Part shown: piece after piece, positions 32,789 to 44,615 of the stretch
How positions within the stretch are numbered: position 1 is the first letter of the stretch
Layout of the letters: each line of letters starts with the position of its first letter
NCBI RefSeq assembly: GCF_029407905.1
Contig: NC_073628.1
Coordinates: 14,227,501-14,291,500 of the forward strand
Length of the DNA: 64,000 bases
From: Bubalus kerabau
Taxonomy: Eukaryota > Chordata > Mammalia > Artiodactyla > Bovidae
Reading direction: 5' to 3'
Translations under genes and position numbers: made by a program
Notes under the pieces: model-generated
The model's database searches: none
What the model was told of the DNA's origin: nothing
Seen by the model: only the letters and a program-made list of their open reading frames with translations

Positions 32789-33776
32789 CAGTCAGTTCAG
32801 TTCAGTTTAGTAGTTCAGTTGTGTCCGACTCTTTGCAAACCCATGAATCAGAGCACTCCAGGCCTCCCTGTACATCACCAACTCCCGAAGTTCACTCAAA
32901 CTCATGTCTATCGAGTTTGTGATGCCATCCAGCCATCTCATCCTCCGTCTTCCCCTTCTCCTCCTGCCCTCAAACCCTCCCAGCATCAGGGTTTTTTCCA
33001 ATGGGTCAACTCTTTGCATGAGGTGGCCAAAGTATTGGAGTTTCAGCTTCAGCATCAGTCCTTCCAATGAACACCCAGGACTGATCTCCTTTAGGATGGA
33101 CTGGTTGGATGTCCTTGCATTCCAAGAGACTCTCAAGAGTCTTCTCCAACACCACAGTTCAAAAGCATCAAATCTTCAGCGCTCAGTTTTCTTCACAGTC
33201 CAACTCTTACATCCATACATGACCACTAGAAAAACCATAGCCTTAACTAGACAAACCTTTGTTGGCAAAGTAATATCTCTGCTTCTTAATATGCTATCTA
33301 GGTTGGTCATAACTTTCCTTCCGAGGAGTAAGTGTCTTTTAATTTCATGGCTGCAACCACCATCTGCAGTGATTTTGGAGCCCCCAAATATAAAGTTTGA
33401 CACTGTTTCCCCATCTATTTGCCATGAAGTGACAGGACCAGATGCCATGATCTTAGTTTTCTGAATGTTGAGCTTTAAGCCAACTTTTTCATTCTCCTCT
33501 TTCACTTTCATCAAGAGGCTTTTGAGTTCCTCTTCACTTTCTGCCATAAGGGTGGTGTCATCCACATATCTGAGGTTATTGAGATTTCTCCCAGCAATCT
33601 TGATTCCAGTTTGTACTTCTTCCAGCCCAGCGTTTCTCATGATGTACTCTGCATAGAAGTTAAATAAGCAGGGTGACAATATACAGCCTTGACGTACTGG
33701 TTTTCCTATTTGGAACCAGTCTATTGTTCCATGTCCAACTCTAACTGTTGCTTCCTGACCTGCATATAGGTTTCTC
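32789..33776 (-). mobile_element. BovB, 5'-truncated, with target duplication
   Basis: 988 bases from (CAGTT)n through 3' UTR into the RT region (YVDD-type VDDTTLMAESEEE on the minus strand near 33550). Flanked by a 13-base duplication AAGTAATACAGAT/AAGTAATACAAAT (32776-32788, 33777-33789; 12 of 13). Confidence 0.93.
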
Positions 33777-33789
33777 AAGTAATACAAAT

Positions 33790-34435
33790 GAAGGTGAAAT
33801 ATTATGTAGTACAAAAGGGCATATAACAAAACGTTAAGGTCATCTACCCAGGCCCTCCCCAACCCCGAGAAACAGTTTCAACCCAGCTTTCTGGCAGCTG
33901 CTATCAGTGATAGTCACTCTGATGATATTTTCAAAGTGAAATGTTTGGAAAACCAGCTACAGCATCACTCAAAAGAGTTTCTGATGTCTCAGAAGGGTTA
34001 ATAGCTGAGACAGCCTTCCTCACAAATTCCATCTTTGTTCTAACATGTGACCACTCCTTGGAGAAGGGTGATCACTTGACCCAGTGCCATTCATACATAA
34101 GCTGCCTGGCAGCCAATGTGGAGGCAAGAACATATAAATTCTGTCCAGTTTGGGCAACTGTGATTATCCAATAGGGCCCACTCTCTCTAGAATTTGAAAT
34201 AGAAATTTGAGGTTATCTAGGTAAAGGAGGGGTGGAACACAGTGAAAAAAGAATAGGTCAAATAAGGAGAATGAGGCCAAGAATGACAATGTTCCTGGCA
34301 TTGTCACCACCCGTGGACTTTATTGCTCTGTGATCCAATAATTTCCAGGTCACAGAAGCTGTCCAAGTTGGATTTCTGTCACCAGCAATGAAGGTCTTAA
34401 TTCAACACCTAATAAGTTTCTGAATTCGGGTGTCA
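33790..34435. other. Unassigned DNA
   Basis: No named repeat or gene seen between the BovB and the large L1. Confidence 0.5.
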
Positions 34436-34675
34436 TAGATTTCTTTGGTCTAAGAAGCTGTGCAAGTACTCATCCCAGTGCACCAACCCCAAGCATCCTG
34501 TATCATGCATCGAACCTGGACTGGCGATTTGTTTCACATATAATATTATACATGTTTCAATGCCATTCTCCCAAATCATCCCACATTCGCCCTCTCCCAC
34601 AGAGTCCAAAAGACTGTTCTATACATCTGTGTCTCTTTTGCTATCTTGCATACAGGGTTATCGTTACCATCTTTC

Positions 34676-37600
34676 TAAATGCCATATATATGTGTTAGTA
34701 TACTGTATTGGTGTTTTTCTTTCTGGCTTACTTCACTCTGTATAATAGGCTCCACCTCATTAGAACTGATTCAAATGTATTCTTTTTAATGGTGGAGTAA
34801 TACTCCATTGTGTATATGTACCACAGCTTTCTTATCCATTCGTCTACTGATGGACACCTAGGTTGCTTCCATGTCCTGGCTATTATAAACAGTGCTGCGA
34901 TGAACATTGGGGTACACATATCTCTTTGAATTCTGGTTTCCTCAGTGTGTATGCCCAGTAGTGGGATTACTGGGTCATATGGCAGATTGATTTCCAGTTT
35001 TTTAAGGAATCTCCACACTGTTCTCCAGAGTGGCTGTACTAGTTTGCATTCCCACCAACAGTGTAAGAGGGTTCCCTTTTCTCTGGACAGTCTCCAGCAC
35101 TTATTGCTTATAGACTTTTGGGTAGCAGCCATTCTGACTGCTGTGAAATGGTACCTCATTGTGGTTTTGATTTGCATTTCTCTGATAATGAGTGATTTTG
35201 AGCATCTTTTCATGTGTTTGTTAGCCATCTGTATGTCTTCTTTGGAGAAATGTCTATTTAGTTCGTTGGCCCATATTTTGATTGGGTCATTTACTTTCCT
35301 GGAGTTGAGCTGCAGGAGTTGCTTGTATATTTTTGAGATTAATTCTTTGTCACTTGCTTCATTTGCTATTATTTTCTCCCATTCTGAAGGCTGTCTTTTC
35401 ACCTTGCTTATAGTTTCCTTTGTTGTGCAGAAGCTTTTAATTTTAATTAGGTCCCATTTGTTTCTTTTTACTTTTATTTCCAATATTCTGGGAGGTGAGT
35501 CATAGAGGATCCTGCTGTGATTTATGTCAGAGAGTGTTTAGCCTATGTTCTCCTCTAGGAGTTTTATAGTTTCTGGCCTTACATTTAAATCTTTAATCCA
35601 TTTTGAGTTTATTTTTATGTATGGTGTTAGAAACTGTTCTACTTTCATTCTTTTACAAGTGGTTGACCAGTTTTCCCAGCACCACTTGTTAAAGAGTTTG
35701 TCTTTTCCCCACTGTATATTCTTGCTTCCTTTGTCAAAGATAAGGTGTCCATAGGTGTGTGGATTTATCTCTCACCTTTCTATTTTGTTCCATTGATCTA
35801 TATTTCTGTCTTTGTGCCAGTACCATACTGTCTTGATGACTGTGGCTTTGTAGTAGAGCCTGAAATCAGGCAGGTTGATTCCTCCAGTTCCATTCTTCTC
35901 TCTCAAGATTGCTTTGGATATTCGAGTTTTTTTGTATTTCCATACAAATTCTGAGATGATTTTTTCTAGCTCTGTGAAAAATAGAGTTGGTAGCTTGATA
36001 GGGATTGCATTGAATCTATAGATTGTTTTGAGTAGTATACTCATTTTCACTATATTGATTCTCCCAATCCATGAACACGGTATATTTCTCCATCTATTAG
36101 TGTCCTCTTTGATTTCTTTCACCAGTGTTTTATAGTTTTCTGTATATAGGTCTTTAGTTTCTTTAGGTAGATATATTCCTAAATATTTTATTCTTTTTGT
36201 TGCAATGGTGAATGGAATTGTTTCCTTAATTTCTCTATTTTCTCATTATTAGTGTATAGGAATGCAAGGGATTTCTGTGTGTTGATTTTATATCTTGCAA
36301 CTTTACTATATTCATTGATGAGCTCTAGTAATTTTCTGGTGGAGTCTTTAGGGTTTTCTATGTAGAGGATCATGTCATCTACAAACAGTGAGAGTTTTAC
36401 TTCTTCTTTTCCAGTCTGGATTCTTTTATTTCTTTTTCTGCTCTGATTGTTGTGGCCAAAACTTCCAAAACTATGTTGAATAGTAGTGGTGAAAGTGGAC
36501 ACTCTTGTCTTGTTCCTGACTTTAGGGGAAATGCTTTCAATTTTTCTCCATTGAGGATAATGTTTGCTGTGGGGTTATCATATATAGCTTTTATTATGTT
36601 GAGGTATGTTCCTTCTATTCCTGCTTTCTGGAGAGTTGTGATCATAAATGGATGTTGAATTTTGTCAAAGGATTTCTCTGCATCTATTGAGATAATCATA
36701 TGGCTTTTATTTTTCAATTTGTTAATGTATATTACAATGATTGATTTGTGGATATTGAAGAATCCTTGCATCCCTGGGATAAAGCCCACTTGGTCATGAT
36801 GTATGTTGTTGGATTCTGATTGCTAGAATTTTGTCAAGGATTTTTGCATCTATGTTCATCAGTGATATTGGCCTGTAGTTTTCTTTTTTGTGGCAACTTT
36901 GTCAGGTTTTGATAGTAGGGTCATGGTGGCCTCATAAAATGAGTTTGGAAGGTTACCTTCCTCTGCAATTTTCTGGAAAAATTTGAGTAGGATAGGTGTT
37001 AGTTCTTCCCTAAATTTTTGGTAGAATTCATCTGTGAAGCCGTCTGGACCTGGGCTTTTGTTTGCTGGAAGATTTCTGATTACAGTTTCAATTTCTGTGC
37101 TTGTGATGGGTCTGTTAAGATTTTCTATTTCTTCCTGGTTCAGTTTTGGAAAGTTGTACTTTTCTAAGAATTTGTCCATTTCTTCCAAGTTGTCCATTTT
37201 ATTGGCAAATAGTTACTGATAGTAGTCTCTTATGATCCTTTGTATTTCTGTGTTGTCTGTTGTGATCTCCCCATTTTCATTTCTAATTTTATTGATTTGA
37301 CTTTTCTCCCTTTTTTTCTTGATGAGTCTGGCTAATGGTTTGTCAATTTTTTTTTTATCCTCTCAAAGAACTAACTTTTGGCTTTGTTGGTTTTTGCTAT
37401 GGTCTCTTTTGTTTCTTTTGCATTTATTTCTGCCCTAATTTTTAAGATTTCTTTCCTTCTGCTAACCCTGGAGTTCTTCATTTCTTCCTTTTCTAGTTGC
37501 TTTAGGTGTAGAGTTAAGTTATTTATTTAACTTTTTTCTTGTTTCTTGATGTATGCCTGTATTGCTATGAACCTTTCCCTTAGCACTGATTTTACAGGGT

Positions 37601-38460
37601 ACCACAGGTTTGGGGTTATTGTATTTTCATTGTCATTCATTTCTATGCATATTTTGATTTCTTTTTTGATTTCTTCTGTGATTTGTTGGTTATTCAGCAG
37701 CGTGTTGTTCAGCTTCCATATGTTGGCATTTTTAATAGTTTTTCTCCTGTAATTGAGATTTAATCTTACTGAATTGTGGTCAGAAAAGATGCTTGGAATG
37801 ATTTCACTTTTTTCGAATTTACCAAGGCTAGATTTATGGCCCAGGATGTGATCTATCCTGGAGAAAGTTCTGTGTGCACTTGAGAAAAAAGTGAAGTTCA
37901 TTGTTTTGGCATGAAATGTCCTATAGATATCAATTAGGTCTAACTGGTCTATTGTATCGTTTAAAGTTTGTGTTTCCTTGTTAATTTTCTGTTTAGTTGA
38001 TCTATCCATAGGCATGAGTGGGGTATTAAAGTCTCCCACTATTATTGTGTTATTGTTAATTTCCCCTTTCACACTTGTTAGCATTTTTCTTACATATTGA
38101 GGTGCTCCTATGTTGGGGGCATATATATTTATAATTGTTATATCTTCTTCTTGGACTGATCCTTTGATCATTATGTAGTGTCCTTCTTTGTCTCTTTTCA
38201 CAGCCTTTGTTTTAAAGTCTATTTTATCTGATATGAGTATTGCTACTCCTGCTTTCTTTTGGTCTCTATTTGCGTGGAATATCTTTTTCCAGCCCTTCAC
38301 TTTCAGTCAGTATGTGTCCCTTGTTTTGAGGTGGGTCTCTTGTAGACAACATATATAGGGGTCTTGCCTTCATATCCATTCATCCAGTCTTTGTCTTTTG
38401 GTTGGGGCATTCAACCCATTTATGTTTAAGGTAATTATTGATAAGGATGATCCCGTTGCC
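34676..38460 (-). pseudogene. L1 ORF2 remnant (endonuclease and reverse transcriptase)
   Basis: Pieces in order on the minus strand: endonuclease with VGDFNTP, FSRIDHIL and FSDHNSV (38300-37527); finger and RT with SPGPDGF (37120-37060), IISIDAEKSFDKIQ (about 36700) and FVDDM (36390), where the usual catalytic box is FADD; then the C-terminal zinc-knuckle region to 34728. Broken by several stops and frameshifts. Confidence 0.88.
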
Positions 38461-38513
38461 ATTTACTTTATTGTTTTGGGTTTGAGTTTATACACCCTTT
38501 TTGTGTTTCCTGT

Positions 38514-40008
38514 CTAGAGAAGATCCTTTAGCATTTGTTGGAGAGCTGATTTGGTGGTGCTGAATTCTCTCAGCTTTTGCTTGTCTGTAAAGCTTTTGAT
38601 TTCTCCTTCATATTTGAATGAGATCCTTGCTGGGTACAGTAATCTGGGCTGTAGGTTATTTTCTTTCATCACTTTAAGTCTGTCCTGCCATTCCCTCCTG
38701 GCCTGAAGAGTTTCTATTGAAAGATCAGCTGTTATCCTTATGGGAATCCCCTTGTGTGTTATTTGTTGTTTTTCCCTTGCTGCTTTTAATGTTTGTTCTT
38801 TGTGTTTGATCTTTGTTAATTTGATTAATATGTGTCTTGGGATGTTTCGCCTTGGGTTTATCCTATTTGGGACTCTCTGGGTTTCTTGGACTTACGTGAT
38901 TATTTCTTTCCCCAATTTAGGGAAATTTTCAACTATTATCTCCTCAAGTATTTTCTCATGGTCTTCCTTTTTGTCTTCTTCTTCTGGGACTCCTATGATT
39001 CGAATGTTGGGGTGTTTAACATTGTCCCAGAGGTCTCTGAGATTGTGCTCATTTCTTTTAATTCATTTTTCTTTTTTCCTCTCTGATTCATTTATTTCTT
39101 TTATTATTATTATTATTATTTTAATTTTATTTTATTTTTAAACTTTACAATATTGTATTAGCTCCGCCAAACATCAAAATGAATCCACCACAGGTACACC
39201 TGTGCCCCCCATCCTGAACCCCCCTCCGTCCCCCCTCCCCACACCACCCCCCCGGGTCATCCCAGTGCACCAGCCCCAAGCATCCAGTATCGTGCATCAA
39301 ACCTGGACTGGTGACTCGTTTCATACATGATATTATACATGTTTCAATGCCATTCTCCCAAATCTCCCCACCCTCTCCCTCTCCTGCAGAGTCCATAAGA
39401 CTGATCTATACATCAGTGTCTCTTTTGCTGTCTCGTACACAGGGTTATTGTTACCATCTTTCTAAATTCCATATATATGTGTTAGTATACTGTATTGGTG
39501 TTTTTCTTTCTGGCTTACTTCACTCTGTATAATAGGCTCCAGTTTCATCCACCTCATTAGAACTGATTCAAATGTATTCTTTTTAATGGCTGAGTAATAC
39601 TCCATTGTGTATATGTACCACAGCTTTCTTATCCATTCATCTGCTGATGGGCATTCATTTATTTCTACCAATCTATCTTCTACCTCACTAATCCTATCTT
39701 CTGCCTCTGTTATTCTACTATTTGTTGCCTCCAGAGTGTTTTTGATTTCATTTATTGCATTATTCATTATATATTGACTCTTTTTTATTTCATCTAGGTC
39801 CTTGTTAAACCTTTCTTGCATCTTCTCAATCCTTGTCTCCAGGCTATTTATCTGTGATTCCATTTTGTTTTCAAGATTTTGGATCATTTTCACTATCATT
39901 ATTTGGAATTCTTTATCAAGTAGATTCCCTATCTCTTCCTCTCTTTTTTTGGTTTGGTGGGCATTTACCCTGTTCATTTACCTGCTGGGTATTCCTCTGT
40001 CTCTTCAT
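38514..40008 (-). pseudogene. L1 ORF1 remnant, split by a nested L1
   Basis: Starts MKRQRNTQQVNEQGKCPPN at 40008 and shifts frame at an A run near 39950. The coiled-coil part (residues ending …EDRISEVEDRLVEINE) runs to 39653. After the nested L1 the RNA-binding domain continues (IRIIGVPEEE… near 39000) to TAG at 38516-38514. Confidence 0.85.
39100..39652 (-). mobile_element. L1 3' end nested in the larger L1
   Basis: 553 bases, 3' UTR and end of ORF2 of a second L1 with an A/T-rich tail ((ATT)n at 39102-39122). Perfect 14-base target duplication ATTCATTTATTTCT at 39086-39099 and 39653-39666. Confidence 0.95.
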
Positions 40009-40544
40009 CTTGTTTATATTGCTGAGTTTGGGGTGTCCTTTCTGTATTCTGGCAGTTTGTGGACTTCTCTTGACTGTGGAGTTTCCTCACTGTGGGTGGG
40101 GTTGTACAGGCGCTTGTCAAGGTTTCCTGGTTAGGGAAGCTTGTGTCGGTGTTCTGGTGGGTGGAGCTGGATTTCTTCTCTCTGAAGTGCAATGAAGTGT
40201 CCAGTAATGAGTTATGAGATGTCAGTGGGTTTGGATTGACTTTGGGCAGCCTGTATATTGAAGCTCAGGGATACGTTCCTGTGTTTCTGGAGAATTTGCA
40301 TGGTATTGCTCTCGAACTTTTTGGCCCTTGGGTGGTTCTTGGTTTCAGTGTAGGTATGGAGGCGTTTGATGAGCTCCTGTCAATTAATGTTCCCTGGAGT
40401 CAGGAGTTCTCTGGTGTGCTCAGAATTTGGACTTAAGCCTCCTGCTTCTAGTTTTCAGTCTTATTTTTGCAGTAGCCTCAAGACTTCTCCATCTATACAG
40501 CACCATTGATAAAACATCTAGGTTGAAGATGAAAAGTTTTGAGG

Positions 40545-40985
40545 GACACCCAGAGAGGTTCACAGAGTTACATGGAGAAGAGAAGAGGGAGGAGGGAGAT
40601 AGAGGTGACCTGAATGAGATGAGGTGGAATCAAAAGAGGAGAGAACAAGCTAGCCAGTAATCACTTCCTTATGTGCGATCCACAGTCTGGACTGCTCAGA
40701 GATTTTCACGAAGTTATACAGAGAGGAGAAGAGGGAGGAAGGAGACAAAGGTGGTCTGGAGGATAAAGGGGGGAATCAAAAGGAGAGAGACAGATCCAGC
40801 CAATAATCAGTTCCCTAAGTGTTCTCCACCGTCCAGAACTCACAAAGAAATTCACAGAGTTGGGTACAGAAGAGAAGGAGGAGGGAGGAGATAGAGGCGA
40901 CCTGGTGGAGAAAAAGCAGAGTCCAAAGAGGGAGGGAGCCATCAAGCCAGTAATCTCACTCCTAAGTAAAAATGGGTACTGAAGA
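40545..40985 (-). repeat. Three 146-base tandem repeats in the L1 5' UTR
   Basis: Units begin near 40559, 40705 and 40851 (TTCACAGAGTT / TTCACGAAGTT / TTCACAGAGTT), each followed by GAGAAGAGGGAGGA-like purines and AGCCAGTAATC-like ends. Such monomers are part of the L1 promoter region. Confidence 0.85.
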
Positions 40986-41104
40986 TTGGGTTCTTAAGGG
41001 TACAGAATTGATAACAAATACCAAAAGGCAAAGATTAAAAATCTAGAATAGAGGTTGGATTTTCAAAAATACAATATTTTTTTAAAAGTCACAAAAATTA
41101 TAAA

Positions 41105-41120
41105 ATATATATATATATAT
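41105..41120 (+). repeat. (AT)8 microsatellite
   Basis: Eight AT units inside the L1 5' UTR. Confidence 0.9.
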
Positions 41121-42530
41121 GAAGTTTCCTTTAAAAAATAGGGTCTCTCATTTTCTTTTTTTCTTTTTTTTTTTTGGCAAAGTACTGGTAGGTCATAAAA
41201 ATGAAAATTAAAGGAGTAATAGAGGGCTTACAAATTTTAAAAAATTTAAAAAAAAGAATGATAGTCAAAATAGTAAAAATATATCTAGGGATTTCTCTGG
41301 TGTTGTTGTGGGCAGTGTGGGGTCAGTTCTTTTTCGGATAGTTCCTTGGTCTGGCTTATATTTCTCAAGATCTATAGGCCCCTTCCCATGTAGTCAGTAC
41401 TAACTACAGGGTTTTAATCTATTGCATCTGTCACTTCCAAGGCAGTTCCCTCTGTTATAGCTTCTTCTGTTTGCTGGTCTCTTCAGTGTCTGATTTCTGC
41501 CCTGACACAAGGGGGCAGTGGTGGACACTTTTTTAGGCTCACCTGTTCCCTTCCCAAGTCGGAGCAGCTCACATAACCAGATGTTTGGCGAGCAGGGTCG
41601 CTGCAATTTATCACCTCCCCTGTCCCTGCCGCTCGGTTTTCTGGGTGTACAACTGGTGCACCTTCTCAGGTGGATGTTGACCATCCAGAATCCCAAGAAG
41701 TCTTAGCAATGAAGCCTGCTTGCAGTTTGGTAGATAATGCCTCTCTGGGGCCATGAATGCCCCCTACAGGCTCTGGCTGCCTGTCACCGAAGGGGGATGA
41801 TCTGCAGCCTGCTAGCTCTGCTCAGCCCTTTGTTCTGTAAGTGAGCCTGACAGGGTCTTAGGCTAGGGCTTTTCATGTAGCTCTAGTCAGTCCTTTGTTC
41901 TTTGAGCGAGCCTAGCGGTGTCCTAGGTTAGGGCTTTTCACGTGGTAGCTATCCCACGGTATGGTTTGCTAGCCCAAGTTAGTTCCTTCAGATTGCCCTC
42001 AGGGCACTGAGAGCCGGTCCTTACTCTAAGCAATGCAGCTGGCGCCTCCCTGCCCAGCCCCCGCTTGCTAGTGGTGGATGCAGGCGACTGCACTGGTTCT
42101 CCACTGGGGGAATTACCATTGGGCACGTAATCTGTGGGTTTTAATTATTTATTTGTTTTTCCACCTGGTTATGTTGCCCTCTGTGGTTCCAAGGCTCACT
42201 ACAGACTCGGCAGTGAGAATGTTTCCTGGTGTTTGGAAACTTCTTTTTTAAAACTCCCTTCCTGGGACAGAGCTCCATCTCTGCCTCTTTTGTCTCTCCT
42301 TTTGTCTTTTATAATTTTTCCAACCTCCTTTTGAAGACAATGGGCTGCTTTTCTGGGTGCCTGATGTCCTCTGCCAGCATTTAGAAGTTGTTTTGTGGAA
42401 TTTACTCAGTGTTCAAATGTTGTTTTGATGAATTTGTGGAGGAGAAAGTGGTCTCCCCGTCCTATTCCTCTGCCATCTTAGGACCGCCTCCAGAAGGAAG
42501 ACTTTTTTAGATTTCTTTCTTTCTAAGAAG

Positions 42531-43370
42531 TTTCTGGGGTGGGATTGCAGTAAGAGATTTCACCACACCCCAGTGCTAAATAGTTAACATGGTGTGAAAG
42601 ACAGTGAATCGCTTTCAAGGCTTGAGAACCCATATTCTGGATTGAAATAGCAGGTTGACCTTTTACTAGCTATAGGACCTTGGACAAATTATTCAGCCTC
42701 TTAATATGTTTCTTATTGATAAAATGGGATTAGTTCTGTAACAGAGTTCGCTCTTTCACAGACCTTAGCAGGTGGTCATTGCTGTGCACCATTGACTCTC
42801 ACCATGTTACCAGGCAACTGTTACCCCAAGACCATTAGTGATCTTGCTCTGCCATTGGTTGGTGCTGCAAGTGGCCCCTTCCCCAAACAACCAGCTGTCT
42901 ATGAGCATCGCTTAGAGGCCCATTCAGCCTAAAGTAGTTGGAGAGTTGGTTCTCAGGCTAAAGTGAGATAAGAGTTGGATCCCATTCTTTTACTTGGGTC
43001 CCTCCAGGCTACCTGGCCTTGAGCCAATGGGTTAGCTGGCATACACAGGGAACAAGCTTGGGGGCATCCTACAGGGCTCCAGAGCCCTCACCAAGGTCAC
43101 CCCTGTCCCTGAGTCTGGCCACAAGATAAGTGGTTAACATCTCCCCATTTCCTGTCTCAGAGACCTAAGAGCAGTGGCAGTCTGCCTGGGTCACAGTCTG
43201 CAGGACTTGCCTATCCTGCAGATGGGCAGACTGTGCAGCTTGAGGGGCAGTTGGGTCCTGGGAGCCTGGTTCTCTCAGCAATAGCAGCTGGGCAAGGTAT
43301 GGGGACGTAGCCCTGAAGGAGCAGAAAATTAGAGATACACATAGAGAATGGTATGAGTCTGTACGAGATA
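42531..43370. other. Spacer DNA with a MIR
   Basis: MIR-like at 42605-42745 (TAGCTATAGGACCTTGGACAA, TGATAAAATGGGATTAG). The rest is unassigned low-copy DNA without coding signal. Confidence 0.6.
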
Positions 43371-44061
43371 CCTCTCCAGTTTTCAACTGACTGTTGACAG
43401 TACAGTGAACTTGAAGCAACAGCAACAAAAACCATGCAAAACAAACCATAAAGTTTTTTAAAAGATAGTGGGAAAAAATTAATTGTGTGTCAGAGAGCTT
43501 TGAAACAACTTTAAGAATCCTAAAATACATGCAACTAGAATCCCACAGGAAGTGAAAGACAAGAGAATAAAGAAAAGAACTGCAAAACTATTGGCTGAAA
43601 ATTTTCCACATATGATGAAAGCTTTAAACACAGAAACTCAGTTAACTCGAGTACAGGAAATATGAGAAGTATACCAAGGCACATCATAATTCATTCATTT
43701 AAAATAGGCAATGAAAGAAATGTAGCCAGAAGGAAAAACAGATACACAACAAAAAATAAGAATGACAGCAGATTAGGCATATGAAACTATTTAGACAGAA
43801 GACACTGGTACCACATTTTAAAATGCAGAAAGATATATAATTGATTCAGAATTCTATACCCAAGAAAAATACATTTAAAAAACAAGATAAAATAAAGACT
43901 TTCTCAGACCCAAAAGCTATAAGAATTCATCACCAACAGACCAATGTAATAAGAATGCCTCAAGTCAGAAGGAATTTAAAAGGAAGTGGAAATCTGGATC
44001 TATGGAGGAATGTAGAGCACCTGAAATGATAAATGTGTAATATATATTTAAAGTATATATA
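43371..44061 (+). mobile_element. Old L1 (L1M) fragment, copy I
   Basis: Resembles the ORF1 end of old mammalian L1: GAATTCTATACCCAAG, AAAATAAAGACTTTCTCAGAC, AATTCATCACCAACAGACC. The first part (43371-43560) recurs in direct orientation at 46540-46735. Confidence 0.75.
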
Positions 44062-44306
44062 GGGATTTCCCCCAGTGGTCTAGTAGTTGAGAATCTGCTT
44101 TGCAATGCAGGGAACACTGGTTCAATCCTTTGTCAGAGAACTTACATCCCACATGCCACTGAGCAAGTAAGCCTGCATGCCTCAAATAGAGACTCTACGT
44201 ACTGCAACTACTAAGCTTGCCCTCCTCAAGTAAAGAGTCCCTGTGTTACAAGGAAGATCCTGCATGCCATAGCTAAGACCCAACACAGGTAAATAAATAA
44301 AATCAT
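44062..44306 (+). mobile_element. CHR/ART2-type SINE
   Basis: GGATTTCCCCCAGTGGTCTAG head, TTGCAATGCAGGGAACACTGG, then the CHR tail with AAGACCCAACACAGG and (AATA)n. Confidence 0.85.
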
Positions 44307-44397
44307 TTTTTAAAAGAGATTTTTCTTATTCTACATGTAAGGCAATAGAAGATCACTTGATGATAGACTGTGGCAAAGTAAAGATGCATGGAATGTG

Positions 44398-44592
44398 AAA
44401 GTGTCTATTACTCAGGCATGTCTGACTCTTTGTGATCCCATGGACTGTAGCCCACCAGGCTCTTCTGTCCATGGGATTTCCCAGGCAAGAATACTGCAGA
44501 GGGTTGCCATTTCCTTCTCCAGGGGATCTTCCCAACCCAGGAATCAAATCCAGGTCTCCAGAATTGCAGGCAGATTTTGTACCATCTGACCC
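44398..44592 (-). mobile_element. Bov-tA SINE
   Basis: Antisense: TGTGATCCCATGGACTGTAGC … GGGGATCTTCCCAACCCAGG … TACCATCTGAC. Confidence 0.9.
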
Positions 44593-44615
44593 ATCACCTA
44601 GAGCCTGAGCCATCA

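Larger units (their letters stand above)
34458..42507 (-). mobile_element. Nearly full-length bovid L1 (L1_BT type)
   Basis: Minus-strand 5' end at about 42493 (CCTAAGATGGCAGAGGAATAGG on the minus strand), 2.4-kb 5' UTR, ORF1 (40008-38514), ORF2 (about 38460-34676) and part of the 3' UTR. The last 130 or so bases of 3' UTR and the poly(A) are missing. Flanks carry an imperfect duplication of about 22 bases (34436-34457 against 42508-42530, TAGATTTCTTT … CTAAGAAG). A second L1 sits inside ORF1. Confidence 0.9.

Noticed and set aside
40545..40985. CRISPR-like regular repeats
   Set aside because: Period 146 without short palindromic repeats and unique spacers; they are L1 5' UTR monomers in a mammalian genome.
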